From: Bacillota bacterium
Lineage (GTDB): Bacteria > Bacillota > Sulfobacillia > JAJYWN01 > JAJZPE01
DNA length: 64,000 bases
NCBI GenBank assembly: GCA_021787335.1
Contig: JAJYMC010000033.1
Span: 1-64,000, forward strand
Direction: 5' to 3'
Shown: one piece after another, positions 1 through 8,624 of the stretch
How positions within the stretch are numbered: position 1 is the first letter of the stretch
How the letters are laid out: each line of letters opens with the position of its first letter
The notes under the pieces: model-generated
Database searches by the model: none
Told to the model about the DNA's origin: nothing
The model's input: only the letters and a program-made list of their open reading frames with translations
Made by a program: the position numbers and the translations under genes

Positions 1-359
1 ACGCCGCGGGAAAGACGCTGGCCGGTCTTCCGGTCCTTCCAGTAGCGGGGCGGGTGAGGCTTGCGCTCCAGTTTCCCCTGGCCAAAGGCACGGCGAAGGG
101 CGAAGAACGACCGCCACGCGGCGGCCAGCTTCTTGAGCGTCTCCTGGGCCACGTCCGACGGCAGCCCTCTGTACGCCGAGTGCGAGACGAACTCGCGGCA
201 CAGGGCCTCGTAGCCGGGGACGTGCCCACCCATGACGAACGCCTGCCGGCAGCGGTAGTTGGCGCTGTTCCAAAGCGCGGCGGCGCGGTCAGCCACGGTG
301 GCGAGGGTCCTACCTTGTGCCCTTGTCGGCAGAAGGAGGAGAACGCCCGTTCGCTTCAT
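1..359 (-). CDS. tnpB: TnpB (IS200/IS605-family) RNA-guided nuclease, N-terminal part, cut by window edge
   Basis: The minus strand from an ATG at 359 reads without a stop to the window edge (119 codons). The translation has the typical TnpB N-terminus: an opening strand ending in LLPT, then ALWNSANYRCRQAF, YEALCREF, and LPSDVAQETLKKLAAAW followed by an FFALRR stretch and HPPRYWK. These match the wedge/REC part of TnpB. The RuvC catalytic part and the right end, where the guide (omega) RNA would lie, are outside the window. No tnpA is seen on this side. Whether the element is complete or mobile cannot be told from here. Confidence 0.85.
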   Translation of the reverse strand, partial: MKRTGVLLLLPTRAQGRTLATVADRAAALWNSANYRCRQAFVMGGHVPGYEALCREFVSHSAYRGLPSDVAQETLKKLAAAWRSFFALRRAFGQGKLERKPHPPRYWKDRKTGQRLSRG

Positions 360-486
360 GAGCCCATTGTACCACAAAACTGGAAAGAGGGAACGCCGCC
401 CTTCCTCCCCGGAATGAATTCCAGGGCTTCCGGACGGCGGATTCTTGTGAAAAGGCCCGGTCGCTCGGGCCCTGGTGGTGCGCATT

Positions 487-528
487 CCCTCGCCTTTGCC
501 TGGCGGCTGCCAGGCCCAAAAGCGAGGG
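487..528 (-). terminator. nested hairpin downstream of the SASP-like gene
   Basis: CCCTCGC (487-493) pairs with GCGAGGG (522-528), and inside it GCCTGGC pairs with GCCAGGC. It lies just past the stop codon of the minus-strand gene ending at 537. There is no T-tract after it, so termination is only a suggestion. Confidence 0.4.
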
Positions 529-536
529 CTGTGAGC

Positions 537-827
537 CTATTGTTCCTTGGTCCGCCCGCGCGGTTCATGACGGCCGAACTCCTCGGCCTCCTCGCGGCTC
601 AGGGTCTGCTTGCGGCGGCTCTCCTCGTCGAGACCGCCTTTCTTCCAGGCTTGCGCCTCTTCCTCGGTGCGACCGGCGACGCCCTTCCCCTCGCTCCGCG
701 GCCCCTTCTCCGGCCCCAGTTCCGAGGCCATCTCCATCTGCAGCCGGTCGAGGTCCAGGTTGAATTCGAACTTCGGCCGGACGGCCTTCCTGGCCTTGAT
801 GTTCTTCTCGTCAGGCGTGTCGACCAC
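537..827 (-). CDS. small acid-soluble spore protein-like (alpha/beta-type SASP-like), 96 aa
   Basis: The start is set at GTG 827 because a perfect GGAGGTGAT ribosome site lies 6 bases before it; the longer reading frame upstream has no such site. Residues 27-38 read LDRLQMEMASEL, which resembles the conserved first helix and germination-protease cleavage region of alpha/beta SASPs (E-I-A-S-E-F/L). The second half (GRTEEEAQAWKKGG, then an acidic/basic tail rich in E, R and K) does not match the usual second SASP block. Such proteins coat DNA in the forespore. The call rests on one motif plus size and charge, so a general small charged protein is the alternative. It stands alone between the TnpB fragment and the divergent hemerythrin gene. 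Confidence 0.5.
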   Translation of the reverse strand: MVDTPDEKNIKARKAVRPKFEFNLDLDRLQMEMASELGPEKGPRSEGKGVAGRTEEEAQAWKKGGLDEESRRKQTLSREEAEEFGRHEPRGRTKEQ

Positions 828-1070
828 GGCCCCATCACCTCCCGCGTTGTGCCGGGAGTCGGGCTTGCGGAGCCGAACGCCCGGCGGGCTTATTTTCCCC
901 GGCCGGCCGGCGCCCAATCGTATGCACCACCACCTAAGACTCCCCTTCGAACAACTTGCTCGGATGGGGACAAGAACCGTTGATACGCATCTGCGTCCCT
1001 AAAAAGGATGTGACTGGGGCTGCTTTTATGGATTTGGCTGGTGCCGGTCCCACGGGGCAAGAGTAGTTGT

Positions 1071-1099
1071 TCTGGGATTGGCCGAAACCTGATCCCAGA
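1071..1099. other. inverted repeat in the 343-base gap before the hemerythrin gene
   Basis: TCTGGGAT (1071-1078) and ATCCCAGA (1092-1099) form a perfect 8-base inverted repeat about 70 bases upstream of the ATG at 1171. It could be an operator or the hairpin of a short leader. Nothing else convincing is seen in the gap 828-1170. Confidence 0.3.
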
Positions 1100-1170
1100 C
1101 GCTGCCTTTTGGTCAATCCCGGCCCAACTCGTTAGGACACGGGGAATAATAGCCGGTGGAGGGATTCCTA

Positions 1171-1656
1171 ATGTCAGTGTTGGACACTTTCTGCGAAGAA
1201 CACGAAGAGGCCCTCGACCGGCTGGCCAACTTGCGGCAGTACCTGGACCAGCTGCGCGAGGGCAAGCCCATGGGCTGGCTGGTCGACGGCTACGAGGCCT
1301 TCTCGGACTGGCTCGGTGAGGCCCTGAAGACCCACTTCCGGATGGAGGAGGAGGTCCTCTTCCCGCCCCTCAAAGAGGTCTTCGGCCGGGGCGGCGGGCC
1401 GGTCTCCCAGATGCTCTACGAGCACGGCGAGATCGAGGAGGCTCACGCCAAGATGGCCGCCGCGCTGGCCAAGGAGGACCCCGACCGCGAGGCCCTGGCC
1501 GAGGCGTCCGAGAGGATCCTGGCCGTCCTGCCAGGCCACATCGAGAAAGAGGACAACGTCCTCTTCCCCTTCGCCGAACGGCGGCTGACCCCCGACCAGA
1601 TGGCCGAGGTGGACGCGGCGGTCCGGGAGTTCAGTCCACCGCCTGGTAGTTCCTAG
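1171..1656 (+). CDS. hemerythrin HHE domain protein, 161 aa
   Basis: The ATG at 1171 is chosen over a GTG at 1156 because GGAGGG lies 8 bases upstream of it. The protein is a four-helix bundle with the HHE pattern: CEEHEEALDRL near the N-terminus, HFRMEEEVLFP, YEHGEIEEAH and HIEKEDNVLFPFAERRL. The repeated H-x3-E and E-x2-LFP motifs supply His and carboxylate ligands for a non-haem di-iron site. Relatives bind O2, NO or act in iron/oxidative stress response. It is a single gene, transcribed away from the SASP-like gene. It ends in TAG, showing that TAG is an ordinary stop in this genome. Confidence 0.88.
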   Translation: MSVLDTFCEEHEEALDRLANLRQYLDQLREGKPMGWLVDGYEAFSDWLGEALKTHFRMEEEVLFPPLKEVFGRGGGPVSQMLYEHGEIEEAHAKMAAALAKEDPDREALAEASERILAVLPGHIEKEDNVLFPFAERRLTPDQMAEVDAAVREFSPPPGSS

Positions 1657-1671
1657 GCCACCCGGACGCGC

Positions 1672-2121
1672 TCAGATCTTCAGCTCCACTGCATACTTAT
1701 AGGATATTGGCTGCCCTGGCTTGGTCTGGGACCAAGCCAGTTCTTTGTGAGAACGATCAGATAGCCTCGTCGCGCTTAGAGGACCGAGCTTCTTAGCCAC
1801 ACGTTGGAGGACCTCGCGCTCTGAGCGCCCCAGAATCGCAAGGTTTGGCTCGTCGAGGGCTCGAACCCGGTCGCCGATTGCGGGTTGGCTATCTCCCTTT
1901 CGAACTACTTCCTCATCGACCGAAATCAGGCCTTTTCTTTCAAGGATTCCCAGTATAAGACTCCAGCTATCGAGGGCCGGTCCATTTGACAGGTGAACAT
2001 AGGTGGCCCCGCTGATGCCAACTGTCTTCTCCCGGAAGTGCAGAAAATCCGAATACCAGAGCAGCTTCATCAGCTTGGTCTTGAAGACTCCTTTGCCCTG
2101 ACAGAAAAGGCCCCGGCACAA
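1672..2121 (-). pseudogene. Panacea (DUF4065/SocA-like) antitoxin-domain protein, 5'-truncated remnant
   Basis: The frame encodes most of a Panacea domain: KTKLMKLLWYSDFLHFRE, ISGATYVHLSNGP, a middle ILGILERKGLI segment and the C-terminal SHKELAWSQTKPGQPISYKYA. Full-length members have another 10-60 residues (often an HTH) before the KTKL motif. Here that part is missing, and the sequence runs straight into the transcription terminator of the upstream gene (2120-2146). The only available start is a TTG inside the terminator T-tract, with no ribosome site. The stretch is visibly poorer in G+C than its neighbours, which suggests acquisition. Panacea proteins neutralise diverse toxins; no toxin gene is adjacent. 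A leaderless functional short form cannot be excluded. Confidence 0.65.
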
Positions 2122-2146
2122 AAAAACACCGGGGCGATTACCCCGG
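2120..2146 (-). terminator. rho-independent terminator of the polyprenyl synthase gene
   Basis: On the minus strand a CCGGGG/CCCCGG stem with an 8-base loop is followed by G and seven T. It lies 37 bases past the stop at 2183. Confidence 0.85.
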
Positions 2147-2182
2147 GTACCTTGACGATTTCTTGCTCTGCTTTCGCCGGTA

Positions 2183-3151
2183 TCACACCGGCCGGTTGGC
2201 CATGAAGTCGGCGATGTTGTTCAGGGTCTCCTTGGCCGGGTGGTCGGGCAGGTCCCGCAGGCGGGCCTTGGCCTGATCGACGTACTGCGAAGCCAGGTCC
2301 AGGGTGTAGTCGACGCCGCCGCTCTTCCGGACGACCTCGAGGGCGTCCTGCAGTTGCCCGTTGTTGAAGGCCCGCGAGTTGATGAGCCCGGCGAGGTGGT
2401 CCCGGTCGGCCGAGTGGCGCAGGGCGTAGATGACCGGGAGGGTCAGGACGCCGCTCTGGATATCGCCACCGACGGGCTTGCCGGTGTCGCGGGTCTCGCC
2501 GTTGATGTCAAGGACGTCGTCCATCATCTGGAAGGCCACGCCGACCTCGAAGCCGAACCGCTCGAGCTGGTGGCTGAGTTCGTCCGGAGCGCCGCTGATG
2601 CGCGCCCCCACGTGACAGCAGGCGCCGAAGAACGAGGCCGTCTTCAGGCCGATCCGCTCGATGTACTGGTCCTGGGTCAGGTCGAGCCGCCAGGCCGCGT
2701 TGGTCTGCTGGATCTCCCCGCGGACGACCTCGTTGATGCACTTGGCCAGCAACCTGATGGTCTCGTTGCTGCTGCTCTTGGCGATGATGTCGACGGCGGT
2801 GGCGAACAGGTGGTCGCCCACCAGGACCGAGACCTTGTTGCCCCAGCGCGAGTTGACCGTCGGCCAACCGCGGCGGGTGGACGCCTGGTCGATGACGTCG
2901 TCGTGGACGAGGGTGGCCATGTGCATGAACTCCACCCCGGCCGCGACCGGCATCAATTTCTCGAGCTCGTAGCGGTGGAACTTGGCAGCCAAAAAGACCA
3001 GGGCCGGCCGAAGCCGCTTGCCGCCCGCCTGGAGCGGGTGCAGGGAAGCGTCCTTCAGGACAGGCTCCGGGTTCTCGAGGTAGTCGGCCATATATCGTTC
3101 AAGACGAGCTAGGTCCGGGGCGACTTCCCCGAGGAGTTCCGTGGTCTTCAT
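2183..3151 (-). CDS. polyprenyl diphosphate synthase (long-chain trans-isoprenyl synthase)
   Basis: The enzyme condenses isopentenyl diphosphate onto an allylic primer to make the side chain of menaquinone or a similar long prenyl chain. The sequence has the class I trans-prenyltransferase hallmarks: GGKRLRPALV, the first Asp-rich motif in HDDVID, the GD-x-LF motif (VGDHLFATA), K-T-A-S-F-F, and the second Asp-rich motif in QMMDDVLDINGE followed by GKPVGGD. The residue before the first Asp-rich motif region is FMHMATLVHDD, typical of heptaprenyl/octaprenyl synthases (HepT/IspB type). ATG 3151 is preferred over TTG 3163 (GGGGG six bases upstream). Chain length cannot be read off. It is a single-gene unit with its own terminator. 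Confidence 0.92.
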   Translation of the reverse strand: MKTTELLGEVAPDLARLERYMADYLENPEPVLKDASLHPLQAGGKRLRPALVFLAAKFHRYELEKLMPVAAGVEFMHMATLVHDDVIDQASTRRGWPTVNSRWGNKVSVLVGDHLFATAVDIIAKSSSNETIRLLAKCINEVVRGEIQQTNAAWRLDLTQDQYIERIGLKTASFFGACCHVGARISGAPDELSHQLERFGFEVGVAFQMMDDVLDINGETRDTGKPVGGDIQSGVLTLPVIYALRHSADRDHLAGLINSRAFNNGQLQDALEVVRKSGGVDYTLDLASQYVDQAKARLRDLPDHPAKETLNNIADFMANRPV

Positions 3152-3213
3152 CCTGACCCCCAACTTGGGGCTGCATCGGCCACGCCGTGACGAGCCGGAA
3201 GCCCAACATGGAT

Positions 3214-3243
3214 GGTCCCGACCCGGCGGCCCGGGCCGGGACC
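3214..3243 (-). terminator. GC-rich hairpin after the hdr-flx operon
   Basis: GGTCCCG (3214-3220) pairs with CGGGACC (3237-3243), with a further CCCGG/CCGGG inside. It lies 41 bases past the last flx stop codon. No T-tract follows, so it may act as a weak terminator or only as a 3' stabilising hairpin. Confidence 0.45.
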
Positions 3244-3283
3244 TCTTGATCTGATTTTCCTCCGCCGGACGGCCGCAGCCTTC

Positions 3284-4123
3284 TCAGAACTCCGGCGGAA
3301 GCTGTTTTAGCTGCGTTAACGTGAAGACGGGGCCGTCGACGCAGACGTACTTGCCGCCGACGTTACAGCGACCGCACTTCCCCACGCCGCACTGCATCTT
3401 CATCTCCAGGGTGGTGACGACCTGATCGTCGGCGAAGCCCAGCTTGGAGAGGGACTGCAGGACCATCTTGATCATGATCGGCGGACCGCAGGTGATGGCC
3501 ACGGAGTCTTTCGCCGACGGGTTGAGCGATTCCAGGTAGGGCGGGACGAAGCCGACCGGCCCGGTCCACTTGTCGTCGCCCCGGTCCACGGTCACGTGGA
3601 CGCCGGTGTTCTCGTACTTGGTCCAGTTCTCGAAGAGCTCGTACTTGAAGCACAGATCCCCGGGGGACCGGGCTCCATATACGATATCAATTCTACCATA
3701 TTCCTTTCGATTGTCCAACACGTTATTGATCAGGGAACGCAAGGGCGCCAAGGCGAACCCGCCGCCGATGAAGAGCAGGTTCTTGCCCTTCATCATCTCC
3801 AGGGGGAAGTGGTTCCCGTAGGGCCCGCGGATGCCGAGCTTCTGCCCCGCGACCGCCTCGTGAATGGCGTCGGTGACCCGGCCGGTCTTCTTGATGCAGA
3901 ATTCGATGACGCCCTTGCGGGTGGGGGTCGAGGTGATGGAAATCATCGACTCGCCCACCCCAAACATGGAGAGCATGGCGCACTGGCCGGACTGGTAGTT
4001 GAAGTTGTCCATGACCGCCGGGTCATCGAAGCTCACCTGGAAGGTCTTGATGTCCGAGGCGGCCGTCTCCGAGGTTATCTTGTCGATCGTGCCGACCAGA
4101 GGAATCAGCGGACTCTCAGGCAT
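3284..4123 (-). CDS. flxA: FlxA: FAD/NAD(H)-binding oxidoreductase subunit of the Hdr-Flx complex
   Basis: 279 aa. The N-terminal half is a ferredoxin-reductase-type FAD domain, with the NAD-binding glycine motif GGGFALAPLRS at about 120-130 and the CGPP motif at 212-215. The C-terminus carries a plant-type cluster motif with Cys at 245, 250, 253 and 261 (CGVGKCGRC then C), as in the sulfhydrogenase gamma and AsrB family. In Hdr-Flx complexes this subunit takes electrons from NADH. It is the last gene of the operon and overlaps flxB by 8 bases. AsrB or a hydrogenase gamma subunit would be the alternative names, but the gene order with hdrCBA and flxD decides for FlxA. Confidence 0.85.
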   Translation of the reverse strand: MPESPLIPLVGTIDKITSETAASDIKTFQVSFDDPAVMDNFNYQSGQCAMLSMFGVGESMISITSTPTRKGVIEFCIKKTGRVTDAIHEAVAGQKLGIRGPYGNHFPLEMMKGKNLLFIGGGFALAPLRSLINNVLDNRKEYGRIDIVYGARSPGDLCFKYELFENWTKYENTGVHVTVDRGDDKWTGPVGFVPPYLESLNPSAKDSVAITCGPPIMIKMVLQSLSKLGFADDQVVTTLEMKMQCGVGKCGRCNVGGKYVCVDGPVFTLTQLKQLPPEF

Positions 4124-5150
4124 GGGCCTTCACCCCCTTGACGTCCTTGATGACGCCGGCGATGTGCAGGCCGACCGGGCACATGGCCACGCACCGGCCG
4201 CATCCCGTGCACAGGTAGCTGCCACCATAGCGGTTCGGGTAGTAGTTCAGCTTGTGCATGAAGCGCTGGCGGACCCGCTCCTTCTTGGTCGGGCGGGGGT
4301 TGGCGCCACTGGCCATCTTGGTGTAGTTGGCGAACATGCACGAGTCCCAGCACCGGAAGCGCAGCCCCTGCCCGCCCCGGGCCTCGTCGGTCAGGAGGAA
4401 GCAGTGGCAGGTCGGGCAGACGTAGGTGCAGGTGCCGCAGCCGATGCACTTCTTGGAGATGTCGTCCCAGTACTGATCGTAGAAGAAGCCGTCCAGGATC
4501 TTGTCGATGCCCTGGACGTCGACCTCTTTGCCGAAGGGGACGTCCTTCTCGGCGTAGGCCTTCTTGACGGCCTCCCCGGCGGCCTCGTCGGCCGGCTTGA
4601 AGAGGCCCTCGCCAGGCCCGCCGACGAGCTCGCGGCCCTTGTCGGTGAGGGCTTCGGCGAGGTACTTGTCGCCGTCCTTGTAGAGCATCACGTCGGCCGC
4701 ACCGGCCCATCCCGGATTGTATCCGTAGGTGGTGCAGAAGCAGGTGTCGGCCGGGTTCTCGCAGGCCAGGCCGATGAGGAGGGTGTTGTTGCGGCGCGTC
4801 TGGTAGTGGGCATCGGAGAATTCGCCACCGAGCAGCACCTTATCCATCAGGGCCACGCTGGCCAGGTCGCACGGGCGGAGGCCGAAGGCGACCTGGGCCC
4901 GCTCCGGCTTGATCTCCTCGATGCTGAGGGTCCCGTCGGTCACGAAGCGCAGCAGGTCCTCGCTCTGCGGGAAGAGGAAGTCCTTGATCGACGTGGCCGT
5001 GTTGCTGTAGTCGAAGGCGATCTCGGCGGCCGAGTGGACCGGCTTGAGCCGGGTGACGCCGTCTTCCATCGAGGGCGCCACCAGGAGACGGTCCCTGGCC
5101 AGCTTGTCCAGCAGGTTCTTGAGGTTATCGGGGGCGATGGTCATGAGCAT
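4116..5150 (-). CDS. flxB: FlxB: 4Fe-4S dicluster subunit (AsrA-like)
   Basis: 344 aa, with a strong GGAGGTG site before ATG 5150. The C-terminal half holds two ferredoxin-type cluster motifs: CIGCGTCTYVCPTCHCF and CTGCGRCVAMCP. The N-terminal half (APSMEDGVTRLKPV, FPQSEDLLRF, FGLRPCDLASV) matches the AsrA / sulfhydrogenase beta family. The protein would pass electrons between FlxA and the FlxC/FlxD side of the complex. It overlaps flxA and follows flxC by 14 bases. Confidence 0.85.
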   Translation of the reverse strand: MLMTIAPDNLKNLLDKLARDRLLVAPSMEDGVTRLKPVHSAAEIAFDYSNTATSIKDFLFPQSEDLLRFVTDGTLSIEEIKPERAQVAFGLRPCDLASVALMDKVLLGGEFSDAHYQTRRNNTLLIGLACENPADTCFCTTYGYNPGWAGAADVMLYKDGDKYLAEALTDKGRELVGGPGEGLFKPADEAAGEAVKKAYAEKDVPFGKEVDVQGIDKILDGFFYDQYWDDISKKCIGCGTCTYVCPTCHCFLLTDEARGGQGLRFRCWDSCMFANYTKMASGANPRPTKKERVRQRFMHKLNYYPNRYGGSYLCTGCGRCVAMCPVGLHIAGVIKDVKGVKAHA

Positions 5151-5164
5151 CCGGCGTCACCTCC

Positions 5165-6136
5165 TCACATGAACTCCTCCGGGTCTTCAGTCGCCCGGAA
5201 CTGGCCGAGCACTTCGACCTCGGAGGGCTCGAACGGTTTGGGATTGCCGAACAGCTTGACGATGTCCTTCTGCAGCTTGTGCTGCAGCTTCATGAGCGGC
5301 AGTTCCATCGGACAGACCCGCTCGCACTCGCCGCAATCGACGCAGCGGCCGGCGACGTGCCAGGCCCGGGTGAAGTGGAACATCTGCTGCTCGGAGAGCT
5401 TGACGGTGTTCCCGACCCAGCGCGGGTCGGCGATATCGAAGACGCACTCGCGGCAGTTGCAGGCGGGGCAGACGTTCCGGCAGGCATAGCACCGGATGCA
5501 CCGTGAGAACTGGCGGGTCCAGTAGGCGGCCTTCTCTGCCGGCGGCAGGTTCTCCATGGCCTCGATGTCCGAGTAGTCGCGGGGCTTCATGGCCACGTTC
5601 TCGACCTCGGGTCCGAGCTTGGAGTCGGCGACCGCCGGGTTGTGGTGCTCGCACCACAGGCACTTGTCCCAGAGGTATTCGGTCTTGGCCAGTTCGCGCG
5701 AGCCCTTGTCGCCTTCGACGAGGAAGGACGCGCCCTTGTCGGTGACCTTCTGGACGTTGCCCAGGCCCAACTGGGCGACTTTCTCGGCGTTGATGACGCC
5801 GGCACACGGCAGGCCGATGACGTGGACCTTGTCGCGGCTGACCCGGTGGTCGGTGATGAGCCGCTGCAGGGCCAGCGAGTCGCAGCCCTTGGCGACGATG
5901 CCCATCTTCCCGTCCTCGAAGATGTAGTCGAGGAGGTACTTGGTCAGGCCGAAGATGCAGAACTGGTCGAGGATGAGCCCGTCGACCTGATCGGGCCGGG
6001 TGACGATGGCCGGCGCGGGGTGGTAGGAATCGCGGCCGCGGGCGTAACCGATGAAGCCCTTGATGGTCCCGTCGGTCAGAAGCTTCCTGACCTCATCCCG
6101 CAGGGCCGCCTGGTGGTCCGTGAAGATAGCGCTCAT
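5165..6136 (-). CDS. flxC: FlxC: 4Fe-4S dicluster subunit
   Basis: 323 aa. The N-terminal region resembles the CoB-CoM reductase/F420 hydrogenase beta family ([21 protein letters not shown]). Two cluster motifs follow in the C-terminal half: [19 protein letters not shown] and [16 protein letters not shown]. The start ATG at 6136 overlaps the end of flxD (ATGA) with GGGAG upstream. It is predicted to be an electron-wire subunit between FlxB and FlxD. Confidence 0.82.
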   Translation of the reverse strand: MSAIFTDHQAALRDEVRKLLTDGTIKGFIGYARGRDSYHPAPAIVTRPDQVDGLILDQFCIFGLTKYLLDYIFEDGKMGIVAKGCDSLALQRLITDHRVSRDKVHVIGLPCAGVINAEKVAQLGLGNVQKVTDKGASFLVEGDKGSRELAKTEYLWDKCLWCEHHNPAVADSKLGPEVENVAMKPRDYSDIEAMENLPPAEKAAYWTRQFSRCIRCYACRNVCPACNCRECVFDIADPRWVGNTVKLSEQQMFHFTRAWHVAGRCVDCGECERVCPMELPLMKLQHKLQKDIVKLFGNPKPFEPSEVEVLGQFRATEDPEEFM

Positions 6137-6630
6137 AGCGTCTCCCTGAGCCTCCTCTGGGGGCCGAGGGCCCTGATCTTCTCGGTCAGCTCACGGACGG
6201 TGTCGGCGAACTTCTGACCCTCGGAACCCGAGATCCACCGGACCTCCAGGCGTTCCGGCTCGACCCCGAGGTATTCGATGAACCGCGTGGCCAGAAGGTA
6301 GCGCCGGCGGGCGAAGTAGTTGCCGGTCGAGTAGTGGCAGTCACCGGGGTGGCACCCGGCCACCAGGACCCCGTCCGCCCCGCGCTGGAAGGCGCGGACG
6401 ACGAACTGCGGGTTGATCCGGCCCGAGCACGGGACGCGGATGACCCGGATGTTCGGGGGGTACTGGATGCGGCTGGTCCCGGCCAGGTCGGCACCGGCGT
6501 AGGTACACCAGTTGCAGGCGAAGCCGATGATCTTCGGCTCCCAGCCCTCGGGGGCCGGGGTCGCCGCGGCCACCGTGGACGGCCCGGTCGCGGCACCGGC
6601 GGCCTGGGCCGCTTTCTCGTTCACAGACAC
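6133..6630 (-). CDS. flxD: FlxD / MvhD-like hydrogenase iron-sulfur subunit
   Basis: 165 aa with the canonical MvhD features: a [16 protein letters not shown] opening (around residue 33), [10 protein letters not shown], and [14 protein letters not shown]. MvhD binds a [2Fe-2S] cluster and docks an electron donor onto HdrA. About 30 residues of Ala/Pro-rich N-terminal tail precede the domain. The start is GTG 6630, eight bases after GGAGGTG and inside the end of hdrA. No hydrogenase or formate dehydrogenase gene is next to it, so the donor is the Flx module. Confidence 0.9.
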   Translation of the reverse strand: MSVNEKAAQAAGAATGPSTVAAATPAPEGWEPKIIGFACNWCTYAGADLAGTSRIQYPPNIRVIRVPCSGRINPQFVVRAFQRGADGVLVAGCHPGDCHYSTGNYFARRRYLLATRFIEYLGVEPERLEVRWISGSEGQKFADTVRELTEKIRALGPQRRLRETL

Positions 6631-8600
6631 AGCGCATCCACCTCCGCCAGGATGTGTTCGTTGGTGAAGCCCAGGACGTTCATGGCGCCCGTTCGGCAGG
6701 CCACGGTACAGGCCCCGCAGCCCTGGCAGAGGCTGGCGTTGACGGAGGCGACGGTGCGCTCGATGGTCTTACCGCCGGCGATGCGCTCCTTGATGACCTT
6801 ACCGTCGATGGCCTTGTACGGGCAGATGGGCTTGCACCACAGGCAGCCCGAGCAGATGCCCTCGTTGACCTGGGCCACCAAGGGCTCCGTCTCCAGCTTG
6901 GCCTTGGAGAGGAGGCCGATGGCCTTCGACGCGGCCGCGCTGGCCTGGGCGACGGTCTCGGGGATGTCCTTCGGGCCCTGGCAGGCGCCGGCGAGGAAGA
7001 TGCCGGCCGTATTCGTCTCCACCGGGCGCAGCTTGGCGTGGGCCTCGGTGTAGAAGTGGTTCTGGTCGTAGGAGATGCCGAGGGTCTGGGCCAGCTTGGA
7101 GGCTGCCGGCTGGTGGACCATGGCCGACGCGAGGATGACCATGTCCGCCTCGACCGCGACCTTCTTGCCGAGGAGGGTATCCTCGCCGAGGCAGACGAGC
7201 TTATCGCCCTTCTGGTAGACCTTCGAGACGCGGCCGCGGATGTAGGTCGCGTGATGCTCCTCGGTGGCCCGCTTGTAGAACTCCTCGTAGCCCTTGCCCG
7301 GGGTCCGGACGTCCATGTAGAAGACGTACGGGTGGGCGTGGATCTTCTCGTCGAGGAGGATGGCGTGCTTGGCCGAGTACATGCAGCACGTCTTGGAGCA
7401 GTACGGGATGCCCTTGGCCTCGTCCCGCGAGCCGACGCACTGGATGATGACGACGTCCTTGGGGATCTTCCCGTCGGACGGCCGCTTGATCTTGCCCTCG
7501 GTCGGACCGGAGGCGTTCACCAGGCGCTCGAACTCGAGCCCGGTGATGACGTCCTTGTAACGGCCGTAACCGTATTCGCCGTACGGCGAGGGGTCCCACT
7601 GTTCGTAGCCGGTGGCGACGATGATGGCCCCGAACTTCTCCTCGATGAGTTCATCCTTCTGGTCGAAGGCGATGGCCCCGGCCGGGCAGAAGATCTGGCA
7701 AGCCTTGCACTTGCCGGTCTTGAAGTAGATGCAGTTCTTCTCATCGATGACCGGCTTGTTCGGGATGGCCTGCGGGAACGGCACATAGATGGCCTTCCGC
7801 TGGCCGAGGCCGAGGTCGAACTCGCTCGGCAGCTTGGCCGGGCACTTGGACCAGCAGATGCCGCAGCCGGTGCACTTGGTGGTATCGATGTGCCGGGCCT
7901 TCTTGCGGATGGTCACGGTGAAGTTGCCGATGTACCCTTCGACCTTCTCCACCTCGGACCAGGTCATCAGGGTGATGTTCTGGTTCTGCGCGGCGTCGAC
8001 CATCTTCGGCGTCAGGATGCAGGCCGAGCAGTCGAGGGTCGGGAAGGTCTTGTCGAGCTGGGCCATGTGCCCGCCGATGCTCGGCGTCTTCTCGACGATG
8101 ACGACCGGCTGGCCGGCGTCGGCGATATCAAGAGCGGCCTGGATGCCGGCGATGCCGCCGCCGATGACCAGGGCCTTCTTGGTGACGTCGATCGAGGCCC
8201 GCTGCAGCGGGACGTTCTTGGCGACCTTGTAGACCGCCCGGCGGACGAGGTCGACGGCCTTCTTCGTGCCGGCCGCTTTGTCCGGGTGGACCCACGAGCA
8301 GTGCTCGCGGATGTTGGCGATCTCCAGGAGGTACGCGTTCAGGCCGGCCCCTGAGACGGTGCGCCGGAAGGTGTTCTCGTGCATCCTCGGGGAGCAGGCC
8401 GCGACCACCACGCGGTCGAGGTTCTGTTCCTTGATGGCCTTCTGGATGGCCGCCTGGCCCGGCTCGGAGCAGGTATACTTGTTGTCTTCGACGTAGACGA
8501 CGTTGGGCATCTTCGCCGCGGCGGCTTTGACCTGCTCGATATCGACCATGCCGGCGATGTTCGAGCCGCACCAGCAAACGAAAACCCCTACTCTTCGCAT
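6621..8600 (-). CDS. hdrA: HdrA: FAD-containing bifurcating subunit of heterodisulfide reductase
   Basis: 659 aa. The N-terminus has the HdrA signature [12 protein letters not shown] and AACSPRMHE; the FAD-binding GGGIAG lies at 147-152. Cluster motifs follow: C243, C246, C249, C253 ([12 protein letters not shown]), CKACQIFCP, and two more ferredoxin motifs near the C-terminus ([12 protein letters not shown] and [12 protein letters not shown]). The FAD is the expected site of flavin-based electron bifurcation. The conserved position that is selenocysteine in some HdrA proteins is Cys here ([10 protein letters not shown]). The N-terminal and C-terminal ferredoxin modules and length fit the standard family. 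Confidence 0.95.
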   Translation of the reverse strand: MRRVGVFVCWCGSNIAGMVDIEQVKAAAAKMPNVVYVEDNKYTCSEPGQAAIQKAIKEQNLDRVVVAACSPRMHENTFRRTVSGAGLNAYLLEIANIREHCSWVHPDKAAGTKKAVDLVRRAVYKVAKNVPLQRASIDVTKKALVIGGGIAGIQAALDIADAGQPVVIVEKTPSIGGHMAQLDKTFPTLDCSACILTPKMVDAAQNQNITLMTWSEVEKVEGYIGNFTVTIRKKARHIDTTKCTGCGICWSKCPAKLPSEFDLGLGQRKAIYVPFPQAIPNKPVIDEKNCIYFKTGKCKACQIFCPAGAIAFDQKDELIEEKFGAIIVATGYEQWDPSPYGEYGYGRYKDVITGLEFERLVNASGPTEGKIKRPSDGKIPKDVVIIQCVGSRDEAKGIPYCSKTCCMYSAKHAILLDEKIHAHPYVFYMDVRTPGKGYEEFYKRATEEHHATYIRGRVSKVYQKGDKLVCLGEDTLLGKKVAVEADMVILASAMVHQPAASKLAQTLGISYDQNHFYTEAHAKLRPVETNTAGIFLAGACQGPKDIPETVAQASAAASKAIGLLSKAKLETEPLVAQVNEGICSGCLWCKPICPYKAIDGKVIKERIAGGKTIERTVASVNASLCQGCGACTVACRTGAMNVLGFTNEHILAEVDALCL

Positions 8601-8624
8601 CTTGACATCGCTCCCGGTGGTGGA

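Noticed and set aside
54-983. Long plus-strand frame of 309 codons over the TnpB and SASP-like genes
   Set aside because: No protein family pattern; it is the complement of two better supported minus-strand frames in GC-rich DNA.
3999-5489. 496-codon plus frame across flxA to flxC
   Set aside because: Opposite strand of three genes with clear iron-sulfur motifs; typical GC-rich shadow.
6621-8600. Selenocysteine in HdrA
   Set aside because: The position that is Sec in some HdrA proteins is an ordinary Cys codon and the frame has no internal TGA.
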